Shown piece by piece: positions 1-8,727 of a stretch of DNA of 42,462 nucleotides. Source of the DNA: Hyphomicrobiales bacterium (lineage in GTDB: Bacteria; Pseudomonadota; Alphaproteobacteria; Rhizobiales; Methyloligellaceae); NCBI GenBank assembly GCA_028280515.1, contig JANQLP010000239.1, forward strand, positions 1 through 42,462. The letters run 5' to 3'. The translations under genes and the position numbers were made by a program. The number at the start of each line of letters is the position of its first letter. Positions within the stretch are counted from its first letter, which is position 1. The notes beneath the pieces were generated by a model that ran no database searches, was not told where the DNA came from, and was given only the letters and a program-made list of their open reading frames with translations.

Positions 1-1
1 G

Positions 2-847
2 CGCAGCAAGGAAGCGCGCGCCATCGCCGACAAGATGAAGATCAAGCGGATCAAGTCGGAAAGCCTGTGCCTGAACTGCCATTTCACGACGCAGATCAAA
101 AAGAAAAAGAAGAAGCCGGTCGCCGGGATTTCGTGCGAGTCGTGTCATTCGGCGGGCAAGGACTGGTACAAGGTGCACAGCGAGTTTTCCGGCAAGACGG
201 AGAAGACGGAATCGCGCGCCGAAGAAGCCGCGCGCTGGAAGAAGGCCGACAAGCTCGGCATGATCCGCCCGTCATCCATCTACAAGCTCGCCAAGAATTG
301 TTACAGCTGCCACGTCGTACCCCATGAGACACTCGTAAACGTCGGCGGCCATCCGGCGGGCAGTGCGTTCGAGCTGGTGTCCTGGTCGCAAGGGGAGGTC
401 CGGCACAACACCTGGTATTCGAAGGGGCAGAACAAAAAGGCCGCCCCGGGCCGGCGGCGCATTCTCTATGTGATCGGATTGGCCGTCGAACTCGAAACGG
501 CCCTGCGCGCGGTCGGCTCCGCCACCGAAAGCAAGGACTACGCCTTTCGCATGGCCCGGCGAGCGGACGCGGCGCGAAAGAAGATGAAGGCCGTGGCAAA
601 GGCGCTGCCCGATGTGCCGGAGGTCTCCCGGCTTGCGGACGCGGGTTATGCCGCCGGACTGAAACTTCAGAACAAGAAGGCGCTGGCTGCCGCTGCCGAT
701 CAGGTCGCAAAGGAAGCGCTCGCACTGGTTGCGAAACATGACGGCAGCCAGTTTGCGGCGCTCGACAGGATGATCCCGGGCGAGGAGAAATACAAAGGCA
801 AACAGCCGAAAAGCAGCGGCAAACAGGCGAAGAACGAGGCCAGGTGA
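2..847 (+). CDS. Multiheme cytochrome c, c554-like family (5' end outside window)
   Basis: The reading frame is open from base 2, so the start and signal peptide lie upstream of the window; the first ATG (base 35) is probably internal. Three CXXCH haem c sites are visible (CLNCH, CESCH, CYSCH), so at least three haems are bound. The segment GGHPAGSAFELVSWSQGEVRH after the third site is typical of periplasmic c554/c'-type cytochromes as I remember them; such proteins often carry a fourth haem nearer the N-terminus, which would be the missing part. The last 130 or so residues are helical, Ala/Lys rich and haem-free. It is expected to be periplasmic and to pass electrons between membrane and soluble partners. 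It precedes the ferredoxin, cytochrome b and decaheme genes on the same strand, which suggests one pathway. Physiological substrate unknown. Confidence 0.85.
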   Translation, partial: RSKEARAIADKMKIKRIKSESLCLNCHFTTQIKKKKKKPVAGISCESCHSAGKDWYKVHSEFSGKTEKTESRAEEAARWKKADKLGMIRPSSIYKLAKNCYSCHVVPHETLVNVGGHPAGSAFELVSWSQGEVRHNTWYSKGQNKKAAPGRRRILYVIGLAVELETALRAVGSATESKDYAFRMARRADAARKKMKAVAKALPDVPEVSRLADAGYAAGLKLQNKKALAAAADQVAKEALALVAKHDGSQFAALDRMIPGEEKYKGKQPKSSGKQAKNEAR

Positions 848-1059
848 CGCCGCTGCGCCGACCGCCGGAAACCGGCATAATTTCGCCAAAAAATCACCCA
901 TTTCGCCGCGAGATGACGCCCCACAATAACCATACGCATCGCTAGACTGATACATGGCTTCGGGGGGTGTCCCGGAATGCACGGGGAACGCGCATTCGCG
1001 CACGTCGCACACACGATCCACGCAGCCGTCAGTACAGTCGATCGTGAGAGGGAAGACGG

Positions 1060-2658
1060 TTGGCGAAAGTCCAGATCATAGACCGGCCGCGTCGTTGGGA
1101 CGTGCCGTTTGCCAGCCGGCGGCTTCCCGCGAACGCGGTGGCCGGCATCATGCGGCTTCCCGCGTTTGCGGCGCTCGACCGCCGCGAGTTCCCCGACGAT
1201 CTCCAGCCGCAGGACATCATCGCGAACGACAGCCGCATTCTGTCGTTCCGGACCGGTGACGTCATCTATGCGGCGGGCGCGTATCAGACCTCGATCTTCA
1301 TCGTCCTGAACGGTGCCGTGCGGATGCAGACCGCTGTGCCTGCGCCGCCGGAAGCGCAGCGGACGGAAGCGGACGACGCCACATGGTTGCGCCGCACGTT
1401 CCTGAAAGGCCGGCAACGTCTGCAGAAGCTTGAGTGGAAACGGGACATTGTTCCGCAACCGTCCAGTGTTCTGGCCCAGAACGATATCTTTGGTGAAACC
1501 GAAGCCATGGCGCGGACAGCGCGGCAGGCAAGCGCGGTTGCGGCCGCGGACCGGACCACGGTGCTTGAGCTTCGCTGGCCGGGCGCACGCGAGTTGCTTC
1601 ACTGGTCCGACGCGTTTCGGCGCCGGGTCGAAAACCTGTACCGGATACGCAGCGTCGAAGCGGCGCTCCGGCAGAGCTTCCTGTTCAACGGAATGGATGA
1701 CGAGCTGCTGCGCGGGATCGCAAAGCAGTGCTTTTTCGAAACGCATGGCGGATTCGGCTGGACGCACATCTACCAGCGTCAACGAACCGAAAAGCCAAGC
1801 GGTGACCGTCCGCTGGACCACGAACCGGTGATTGTGGAGGACGGTCAGTATCTGGAGGACCTGTTTCTGCTGCGGTCCGGATTTGCGCGGCTGACGGTTC
1901 AGACGAACCATACCGAGCAGACGGCGGGCTTTCTCAAGGCCGGCGAGGTTTTCGGGGCGTCCGAGCTCGGCGAGAGCATGCGCACCGGCGGTCCCGCACT
2001 CGCATCCTTCGGTCTGCGGGCTGTGGGATACGCCGACATCGTCCGGGTTCCGGCGCACTTCATCGAGGAACGCGCTTTGCACGCCGTTGCCCAGGCGCAG
2101 CGCACCGCAGGGCCGCCCCGCCAGCGCGTCGCATACCGGGGCCGGTCGCAGCTGGATTTCGTGGTGGACAACCGCTTGATCAACGGCACCAAGGCGATGC
2201 TGGTCGACACGACCCGCTGTGTGAATTGCGATGATTGCGTGCGCGCCTGCGCCGCCACCCATGACAATGTCGCACGCTTCGAGCGGCAGGGGTTTTCACA
2301 CGGCAAGTTCTCCATCTCCAATGCCTGCATGCACTGCGCCGATCCGGTCTGCCTCGTCGATTGTCCGACGGGCGCGATCACCCGCGATCAGGCAACGGGC
2401 AATGTGCTGATTGACGAAAAGACCTGCATTGGCTGCGCCAGCTGCGAGAGCGCATGTCCCTACAACAATATTCGCATGATCGATGCGCGGAACTCCTCCG
2501 GCCAGCTTCTGGTCGACAAAGACGGCACACACATTCGCACGGCAGCGAAATGCGATCTGTGCACAGGCCGAGCCGGCGGCCCGGCCTGTGTGCGTGCGTG
2601 CCCGCACGAAGCGATAACGCGTGTCGATCTCCGCGAATTGCAGACACTGACCAATTGA
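1060..2658 (+). CDS. Fusion of two cyclic-nucleotide-binding-like domains with a four-cluster [4Fe-4S] ferredoxin module
   Basis: A 532-residue protein with no signal peptide or membrane segment, so probably cytosolic. Residues about 50-180 form a CAP_ED-like domain (turn sequence FGETEAMARTARQAS near 144-158). Residues about 200-340 form a second, more degenerate copy in which the phosphate-binding arginine is not obvious. Residues 375-525 carry sixteen cysteines in four cubane sets (387/390/393/397, 423/426/431/435, 456/459/462/466, 498/501/510/514), spaced as in DmsB/NrfC/PhsB electron-transfer subunits. Such subunits wire a redox enzyme to a membrane quinol protein; here the next gene, 19 bp on, is a cytochrome b-like protein. 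The start is TTG with GAGAGGGAAGA just upstream; no ATG is suitable before residue 31. That the N-terminal domains sense a nucleotide and tune electron flow is inference. Confidence 0.85.
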   Translation: MAKVQIIDRPRRWDVPFASRRLPANAVAGIMRLPAFAALDRREFPDDLQPQDIIANDSRILSFRTGDVIYAAGAYQTSIFIVLNGAVRMQTAVPAPPEAQRTEADDATWLRRTFLKGRQRLQKLEWKRDIVPQPSSVLAQNDIFGETEAMARTARQASAVAAADRTTVLELRWPGARELLHWSDAFRRRVENLYRIRSVEAALRQSFLFNGMDDELLRGIAKQCFFETHGGFGWTHIYQRQRTEKPSGDRPLDHEPVIVEDGQYLEDLFLLRSGFARLTVQTNHTEQTAGFLKAGEVFGASELGESMRTGGPALASFGLRAVGYADIVRVPAHFIEERALHAVAQAQRTAGPPRQRVAYRGRSQLDFVVDNRLINGTKAMLVDTTRCVNCDDCVRACAATHDNVARFERQGFSHGKFSISNACMHCADPVCLVDCPTGAITRDQATGNVLIDEKTCIGCASCESACPYNNIRMIDARNSSGQLLVDKDGTHIRTAAKCDLCTGRAGGPACVRACPHEAITRVDLRELQTLTN

Positions 2659-2677
2659 CACTGAAACGCGGAGAAAC

Positions 2678-3493
2678 TTGCGCCAGCTAACGCGAAATGC
2701 CGCGGTGACGATTGTTGCGATCGCCGCACTGTTCTGGATCGTCGGGCAATACGAGACCGCCCTGCGGGACCCGCGGCTCCTTGACGGCTGGATTCTGGCA
2801 GCGGCCATGATGGCGCAGCTTTCCTATCATGTCCGCAAGCAACTCCCCGCGCTCACGCTCGGCCGCGCCGCGAGCTGGCTGAAGCTGCACGTCTATGCGG
2901 GCTACTTCGTCATCGCCGCCTTTTTGATGCACACCAGCTTTTCCCTGCCCGAAACGTCGCTGGAATGGGTCTTGTGGATCCTCTTCATGGTCGTCGCGGT
3001 GAGCGGCATCTTCGGCCTTTTTCTGACGCGATCCATCCCTGCGCGGTTGCAGCACGTGTCCGCAGATCAGGTAACGTTCGAGCAAATCGGTGCGGCCCGG
3101 GCCAGGCTCGCCGGCGAGGTGGACGGCCTCATGCTCAATTCGGTGAAGAATGCCGCATCGGCCGCGCTGTCCGACTATTACGCCGACCATCTGTACGGCT
3201 ACTTCCGCAAACCCCAGCACGTCGGTGCGCATTTGCGCGGGTCGCGCTATCCGTTGCAGGCCATGTGCGATGATCTCGACCGTCTTGAGAGTCATCCCAA
3301 TTCAAAGGCGGAGGAGCTTCTGGAAAAACTGAAGGCGCACGTGGTCGCCAAGTTCGACCTCGATCACCAATATGCGCTTCAGGGCCTGCAGCACGCCTGG
3401 TTGTTTATCCACATTCCCGCAACCTACTGCCTGATCGCCATGTCGGTGCTGCACACCATGGTCGTGTACGCGTACTCGTCGGGAGTGCGCTGA
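2678..3493 (+). CDS. Integral membrane di-heme cytochrome b-like protein
   Basis: A 271-residue protein with about five hydrophobic helices (roughly 8-24, 36-54, 68-88, 97-117, 238-266) and a soluble loop of about 115 residues between the last two. Helix 3 carries His71 and His85, and helix 5 carries His245 and His259. Both pairs are fourteen positions apart, the spacing of bis-His haem b ligands in bc1-type cytochrome b and in ferric-reductase-like proteins. I infer two stacked b haems crossing the membrane, linking a cytosolic donor or quinol to periplasmic cytochromes. Closest known family is uncertain. It starts with TTG after GGAG, 19 bp downstream of the ferredoxin gene, and its stop is one base before the decaheme gene, so the three genes are probably translated as a unit. 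Confidence 0.75.
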   Translation: MRQLTRNAAVTIVAIAALFWIVGQYETALRDPRLLDGWILAAAMMAQLSYHVRKQLPALTLGRAASWLKLHVYAGYFVIAAFLMHTSFSLPETSLEWVLWILFMVVAVSGIFGLFLTRSIPARLQHVSADQVTFEQIGAARARLAGEVDGLMLNSVKNAASAALSDYYADHLYGYFRKPQHVGAHLRGSRYPLQAMCDDLDRLESHPNSKAEELLEKLKAHVVAKFDLDHQYALQGLQHAWLFIHIPATYCLIAMSVLHTMVVYAYSSGVR

Positions 3494-3494
3494 G

Positions 3495-5639
3495 GTGAGT
3501 ATTGCGCGGTATGTGAAGTTCTGGCGGTTCGCGGAGAAGTCCGACCGGGCGCTGCGGACAAAGCGCAACATCATTTCCGCCTGGGTCGCCGTGTTGTCCG
3601 CGGGCCTGTTCATCCTCGCGATTGCCTATGCGAGCGACTCCCGCCATTTCATGCCGGGCCCGGTCACGACGGTTCACGGGACGCTGGAGCAGTGCACCGA
3701 TTGCCACTCCAACGTCTCGAAGGGACAGTTCGGTTGGCTGCACGCCGTCTTCGCGCCCGCCGATCCCGACAAGGACACGAAGTCCTGCCTCACCTGCCAC
3801 ATGATGGGGGAGGCGGCGCGCAACCCGCACGGGCTGGAACTGGCGCGGCTGGATGCCTATGTGCGCCGGGCCGAGGCGTCCCCCCACGCGAGCAAACGCT
3901 CGACGGCCTCGCGCATTCGCGAGGCGACGCTGCCGGTGGAGCGGACCTTCCCCGAGGGGGTGTTCTGCGCGACTTGCCACAAGGAGCACAATGGCCAGAC
4001 CTTTGACCTCACGGCGATGTCGGACGCGCAATGCCACACCTGCCATTCGGTCCAGTTCGACGACTTTCACAGCAGCCATCCCGAGTTCGACAGCTATCCC
4101 TTCAGGCGGCGTACCCGCATCAATTTCGACCATTCGGGCCACTTCAAGAAACACTTCCCCGAATGGCGGACAAAGAAGAACGCCAAGGAGGTGCCGCCCG
4201 CATGCACCGACTGCCATACCGTCAGCGCCGAGGGGGGGCATATGGACATCAAACCTTTCGAGCAGATCTGTACCGCCTGCCATATCGACCAGATCACCGG
4301 CGTCGAGCGGGCGACGGGTCCGAAAGGCATTACGCTGATTTCCCTGCCGGGGCTCGACCTTGAAACGCTGAAGGAGAAGAACGTCGACGTTGGCGAATGG
4401 CCGGAAGATGCCGAAGGCGAAATCAGTCCGCTGATGCGCCTGCTCATCGGACGCGACGAGAAGCACCGCAACACACTGAAGGTGACGGACGAGCTCGACC
4501 TGTTGGACCTGACCGAAGCCTCAGATGCGCAGATCGCCGAGGTCAAGACACTCGCCTGGGAGGTCAAGCGGCTGGTTCATACGCTCACCACCGCCGGCAT
4601 GACCGACTTTTTCAGGCGGATCAAATCGGCGACGGGCGCGCGTATCAGCAAAGACCTCGCCACGCAGTTGAGCGCGAGCATGCCCCATGACGTCCTTCTG
4701 GCGGCGCAACGCGAATGGTTGCCGAACCTCGCGAGCGAAATCGATGAGACGCCCGGAGAGGAAAACGAGGACACATCGCCGGTGTTCACAACCGAGACGG
4801 TTTCCGACGAGAGCAGCGGCACCGACGCCGCGGAGCAGGAAGAGGAAGACGCTGAAGAAAAGCCCAAGACGGTGAGTGCGTCCGCCGCATCTGCCGGACA
4901 ATCCGGGAGCTGGCGGATCGATCCGTTCGGCCGGCTGATCAAGGGCAACCAGCCGCCCGAGGACGAGGAAGACGACGAGGCCGAGGAGGAGGCATCCGAT
5001 CAAGAGGGCGAGGGCTCGGATGATGAGGTCGATACGGCGGACTCCGACGTTTCAGAGAACAATGGCGCGGAGGAGATCGAGGTCGATACGGAAGGATGGA
5101 CCGAACTCGGCGGCTGGTACCGCAAGGACTTTGCGATCCTCTACAGGCCGGTCGGGCATGCCGATCCGTTCCTGCGGGCCTGGCTCGATCTGACGAGCCG
5201 CCTGTTTGCGGAAGACGAGAACAACCTCGCCCGTCCGGCGTTCGAGGAACTCACACACAAGGACGCGCAAGGGCAGTGCGCCAAATGCCACAGTGTCGAC
5301 GCAACGAAAAACGCAAGCCGGGTGGTCAACTGGACGCCATCGTCGCTGGCCTCACGCGAGAGCCCGTTCACGCTGTTCGATCATCGCCCGCACTTCGGCG
5401 TCGCCCAGAAGGACGGCTGCTTTTCCTGCCACGGCATGAGCAAGGCGAAAGGCTATCTCGAGACCTACAAGGGGACCGACCCGTACACCTATGTCCCGAA
5501 CTTCAAGCAGGTGAAGAAGGAGACCTGCGCCGCGTGTCACGGCAAGATGCAGGTGCGTCAGGACTGCCTGCTCTGCCACAAGTATCATGTCAACGAGATC
5601 GCCACGCCGGTTCTGACGACCGAGGTGCCGAAGAACTGA
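3495..5639 (+). CDS. Membrane-anchored decaheme cytochrome c with a split 6+4 haem layout
   Basis: A 714-residue protein with a GTG start one base after the preceding stop. The basic N-terminus and a single helix (about 26-46) predict an inner-membrane anchor with the rest in the periplasm. Ten CXXCH sites are present at residues 67, 98, 158, 180, 237, 259, 595, 642, 678 and 691. The first six and last four are separated by about 330 haem-free residues, of which 412-535 are low-complexity and very rich in Asp and Glu. It therefore resembles a hexaheme and a tetraheme module on an acidic tether. It is much longer than MtrA/PioA decahemes, which are compact and lack this insert. It probably takes electrons from the upstream cytochrome b. 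The gene ends 22 bp from the convergent reductase gene with no clear terminator between. Confidence 0.88.
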   Translation: MSIARYVKFWRFAEKSDRALRTKRNIISAWVAVLSAGLFILAIAYASDSRHFMPGPVTTVHGTLEQCTDCHSNVSKGQFGWLHAVFAPADPDKDTKSCLTCHMMGEAARNPHGLELARLDAYVRRAEASPHASKRSTASRIREATLPVERTFPEGVFCATCHKEHNGQTFDLTAMSDAQCHTCHSVQFDDFHSSHPEFDSYPFRRRTRINFDHSGHFKKHFPEWRTKKNAKEVPPACTDCHTVSAEGGHMDIKPFEQICTACHIDQITGVERATGPKGITLISLPGLDLETLKEKNVDVGEWPEDAEGEISPLMRLLIGRDEKHRNTLKVTDELDLLDLTEASDAQIAEVKTLAWEVKRLVHTLTTAGMTDFFRRIKSATGARISKDLATQLSASMPHDVLLAAQREWLPNLASEIDETPGEENEDTSPVFTTETVSDESSGTDAAEQEEEDAEEKPKTVSASAASAGQSGSWRIDPFGRLIKGNQPPEDEEDDEAEEEASDQEGEGSDDEVDTADSDVSENNGAEEIEVDTEGWTELGGWYRKDFAILYRPVGHADPFLRAWLDLTSRLFAEDENNLARPAFEELTHKDAQGQCAKCHSVDATKNASRVVNWTPSSLASRESPFTLFDHRPHFGVAQKDGCFSCHGMSKAKGYLETYKGTDPYTYVPNFKQVKKETCAACHGKMQVRQDCLLCHKYHVNEIATPVLTTEVPKN

Positions 5640-5661
5640 GCCTCGAAACGACCGGCAGTCT

Positions 5662-6948
5662 CTAGAGATCCAGCACCACGTCGCTGGTCGGCCGCGCGAT
5701 GCAGGGCAGGCATTTGCCCGCCTCCGGTTCGCGCTCGGGCCGGCGCTGATACGCGATTTCCCCGTCCCGCAGCTTGACCGCGCATGTCCCGCACACACCC
5801 TGGCGGCACGAGCAACGGGCCTTGATGTTGTGCTCGATGGCAAGCTCCAGAAGCGACCCGTCGCGCGGCGTCCAATTGATGGTCCGGCCCGATTTCGCAA
5901 ACTCGATCCGGAACCCGGCGTCCGCCTCGGCCTGGTCCCGCGGCGTTTCTTCGGTTCCCGGATCGCTGACGCGATGACCGAAAGATTCGGTGCGGATGTC
6001 CTCTGCGGGAACGCCGATCGCCTCCAGTTGGCCGCGCAGCGACGTCATCATGGCGTTCGGGCCGCACAGATAGATTTCGCACCGGCGCGCCGTGAGCAGC
6101 GGCCGCAGAAGCTCGGCGGTGATGTGGCCCTTGACATGATAGTCGACATTCTTGCGGCAGTTCGGTGTCGGCTGGCTGTAGGCGACCAGCAGGCGAACGT
6201 TCGGCGTATGGGCGTTGAGACGGTGCAGGGTTTCGTACATGGCGTGCTCGCCGCGGTTGCGTACGCCGTAGAAGAACCAGATTTCCCTCCGTGAGCCGGT
6301 GGCGATCAGCCATCGCAACATGCTGAGCAGGGGGGTGATGCCGATGCCGCCGCCGATGAAGATGATCGGGCGCGTCGAGGTCCGGTCGAGACAGAAGGAA
6401 CCTGCCGGCGCCAGCGCCTCGACAACGGCAACGGGCTGCAGATTGTCATGGAAATGCCCCGAAATGCGGCCCCGTGGCGTGTCCGGCCCGGCCCCATGCG
6501 GCGGATCGAGACGCTTGATCGTGACGCGGTAGAAGCCTTCTTCAGTGGGGCTCTCCGACAGGGAGTAGCAGCGCATTTCGGGCTCGGCCTGACCGACGAC
6601 GGGTATGGAGAAAGTGAGGAACTGACCTGGTTGGAACGACGGGATCGCCTTGCCGTCATGGGGCTTGAGGTAGAACGAGCACACATCCTCGTTGAGATTC
6701 TCGTATACGCGCTTGACGATCCGGAACCGCCTCTTGCCCTTCCAGGTCAGCGGTCCGGTCTGCGCCGCGATCTCAGGCTTTGCAAAGACGCGCGAGGATG
6801 CGGCACGAAACTGCGAGATGTATTTCTTGTTCCGGCGCGAAAGGGCGTATCGCCGCCCGGCGAACGTCACCGCACCGATCGCGGCGCGCATCGACACGGC
6901 ACCGACGATCATTGTTCCCAAAAGCTCGACAAATCCGATTTGTGGCAT
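5662..6948 (-). CDS. Membrane-anchored FAD/NAD(P) reductase with C-terminal [2Fe-2S] ferredoxin domain
   Basis: A 428-residue protein. A hydrophobic helix (about 5-29) precedes a ferredoxin-reductase fold. RCYSLS at 126-131 is the flavin-binding signature, and GGGIGITPLLSM at 199-210 and CGPNAMM near 295 are nucleotide-binding elements. The C-terminus is a plant-type [2Fe-2S] domain with Cys381, Cys386, Cys389 and Cys416. This order matches reductases that move electrons between NAD(P)H and one-electron carriers such as oxygenases or ferredoxins. The start was placed at the ATG with AGGAG seven bases upstream; the frame stays open further upstream but into the barrel gene. It is last in a minus-strand set after the barrel and pentaheme genes (43 bp gap). 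Its cytosolic site makes it a candidate NAD(P)H entry or exit point for the cytochromes; that link is inferred. Confidence 0.85.
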   Translation of the reverse strand: MPQIGFVELLGTMIVGAVSMRAAIGAVTFAGRRYALSRRNKKYISQFRAASSRVFAKPEIAAQTGPLTWKGKRRFRIVKRVYENLNEDVCSFYLKPHDGKAIPSFQPGQFLTFSIPVVGQAEPEMRCYSLSESPTEEGFYRVTIKRLDPPHGAGPDTPRGRISGHFHDNLQPVAVVEALAPAGSFCLDRTSTRPIIFIGGGIGITPLLSMLRWLIATGSRREIWFFYGVRNRGEHAMYETLHRLNAHTPNVRLLVAYSQPTPNCRKNVDYHVKGHITAELLRPLLTARRCEIYLCGPNAMMTSLRGQLEAIGVPAEDIRTESFGHRVSDPGTEETPRDQAEADAGFRIEFAKSGRTINWTPRDGSLLELAIEHNIKARCSCRQGVCGTCAVKLRDGEIAYQRRPEREPEAGKCLPCIARPTSDVVLDL

Positions 6949-6991
6949 TGCTCGTCTCCTGCACCAGACGGATCGCGGGTGCCCCGCGACC

Positions 6992-8626
6992 TCAATAGAC
7001 AATCTGAATCTCCGCGCGTGCGCCGTATCCGTCGTCACGGCCCTCGTTGAAGGCGTAGAAAGTTTCGAACTGCAGTTGCACGTGCTGCCCCACGGCCTGC
7101 TGGAGCTGGGCGCCAACGCCCAGGCTGTCGAATCCGTCGCCGCTCAAATCGTGGCGTCCGGCGACTTCGAGAATGAGGTTGCGTCGTTTGTTGTCCCAGA
7201 ACGCCTGATACCCGATGGCGCCGCCGATAACGCTGTCGGTCGTGAACGGATCGAGCTCCGCCAGGTAGGTGCTGAGATTCGGCGATGCGAACAGAATGCC
7301 CGTGTTCGCCAGCGGACCGCCGTTGACTGCCTCGCGTCCGGCCTGCGTGAAGTTCCCGAGGCCGAGGAATGAGTTGAAATAGACGATGTCGTCGGATTGC
7401 TTGACCGTCTTGGAGATCTCGCTCGTCAGCAGGGTGCCGGTGCCGACGACGTTGCCTTCGATCTCGTCCTCCAGCGCGATGGATGTGTTCACGCGAAATG
7501 CCGTGCTGATGCCGCCCCAATGTGCCAGACGCTGGATGGCCGCGAACCCGAAATAGAGGCCGTCGCCGTTGCCTTCGTCATTCACGTAGATGAAATCGTA
7601 ATTGAGGGTGCTGACATGCTTGTCGGCCGCGATGAACAGGCCGAACATATCGGCTTCGTCGCGCCGCCGGTCGAAGTCGTTGCGGTCGAGGCGGTTCCAC
7701 CCCCACATGCCGGAGACCCGCAGGTTCGATGTTCCGGGAAAGACGATGTTGTTGCGGATGAATCCGACCGCGTCGATCGTGTCGTTGATGAGGATTCCTT
7801 CCTGGAAGACGATCGGCTGACGCCCGACTGTGAAACCGAGGTCGATGGGGCGCGAACCTTTCTTGTCCAGCACGGGGAACAGGCTTCCCAGATCGCCTTC
7901 AAAGAACAGGGTTTCGATGTTGAAACCGAACTCCTTGTTGAACCCTTCTTCCCGCCCGTCAAAGGTGTAGCGGGTAAATTCGTCGGGCCGGTTGTTGTCG
8001 GTCGGCCGGATACCCAGCAGGATCTTCTCGGTTCCGGTGAGCTGCAGGTTGACGAAGACGTCGAGCCGGTTGGCGAGCTCCGTCTCCCGGGGGTTGCCGG
8101 ACCGGCCGTCCTCGAAACTCTGGAATGCGGTACGGTTGATCGCATAGGCCCACAGCCGCGGCTGCCACACCGCACCGATAAACGGGACTTCGAAGCCCGG
8201 ATGCAGATTGCCGGTGTCCAGAAAGCCGTTGCCGAGCTCGACGGCCAGCTTCGGCCGGTCCGGCAGTTGCCCGACCGTCTTCGGATCGGTGGTCTCGGTT
8301 TGGAACGGAACGTATTCGTCCTTCAGCGCCTTGACTTCGACCCGGTCGCCGAGCGGCCAGAACGCGCTGTACCATTTTCTGTCGCCGCCATAGGCGTCTT
8401 TCTGCGCCTTGGCGGTTGCCGCCCCTTGTTTTGGCACGGGAAGGGCCATGTAGTCGTCCGGCTTAAGCTTGTCCGACTTGCTGGAGACCGCTATCCGCCA
8501 CGGCTGTGGCTTCGAGGACGACTCGGCGGCAAAGGACGTGGCCAGATCGTTGACGCCCAGGCTAACTGTCAGCAGCGCGATGGCGGCACCTTGCCAGAAC
8601 TTTCGATTACTCGTGCAAACCTGCAT
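6992..8626 (-). CDS. Outer-membrane beta-barrel (porin-like) protein
   Basis: A 544-residue protein with a signal peptide (hydrophobic stretch about 14-25, likely cleavage after SFA near 33). The rest alternates polar and aromatic residues with Gly/Asp turns, and the chain ends in IQIVY, a terminal aromatic residue as BAM substrates have. No CXXCH site is present. I do not recognise a named family. Length and composition would suit a barrel of roughly 16-20 strands. It lies between a pentaheme cytochrome and a flavin reductase on the same strand, so it might be the porin of a porin-cytochrome conduit, or a channel for the pathway's substrate. AGGAAC precedes the ATG. The gap to the pentaheme gene is 101 bp. 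Confidence 0.75.
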   Translation of the reverse strand: MQVCTSNRKFWQGAAIALLTVSLGVNDLATSFAAESSSKPQPWRIAVSSKSDKLKPDDYMALPVPKQGAATAKAQKDAYGGDRKWYSAFWPLGDRVEVKALKDEYVPFQTETTDPKTVGQLPDRPKLAVELGNGFLDTGNLHPGFEVPFIGAVWQPRLWAYAINRTAFQSFEDGRSGNPRETELANRLDVFVNLQLTGTEKILLGIRPTDNNRPDEFTRYTFDGREEGFNKEFGFNIETLFFEGDLGSLFPVLDKKGSRPIDLGFTVGRQPIVFQEGILINDTIDAVGFIRNNIVFPGTSNLRVSGMWGWNRLDRNDFDRRRDEADMFGLFIAADKHVSTLNYDFIYVNDEGNGDGLYFGFAAIQRLAHWGGISTAFRVNTSIALEDEIEGNVVGTGTLLTSEISKTVKQSDDIVYFNSFLGLGNFTQAGREAVNGGPLANTGILFASPNLSTYLAELDPFTTDSVIGGAIGYQAFWDNKRRNLILEVAGRHDLSGDGFDSLGVGAQLQQAVGQHVQLQFETFYAFNEGRDDGYGARAEIQIVY

Positions 8627-8727
8627 TGACGTTCCTGTTGAATCTCGTCGTGTTGCTCTTGGTGCGCCGCTGCCGACAGCACGTTTCAGGGGTTCGTTTC
8701 GTGATGGTCACCTTTCCGGATATGCCG

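Noticed and set aside
700-2262. Long minus-strand frame of 520 codons opposite the ferredoxin gene
   Set aside because: A shadow of the plus-strand genes in GC-rich DNA; it shows no recognisable domain, while the plus strand encodes clear motifs.
3495-5639. MtrA/PioA orthologue
   Set aside because: Ten haems match in number, but length, anchor, acidic insert and 6+4 spacing do not match those compact decahemes.
5640-5661. Bidirectional terminator between the convergent cytochrome and reductase genes
   Set aside because: Only 22 bp without a usable stem or T-run.
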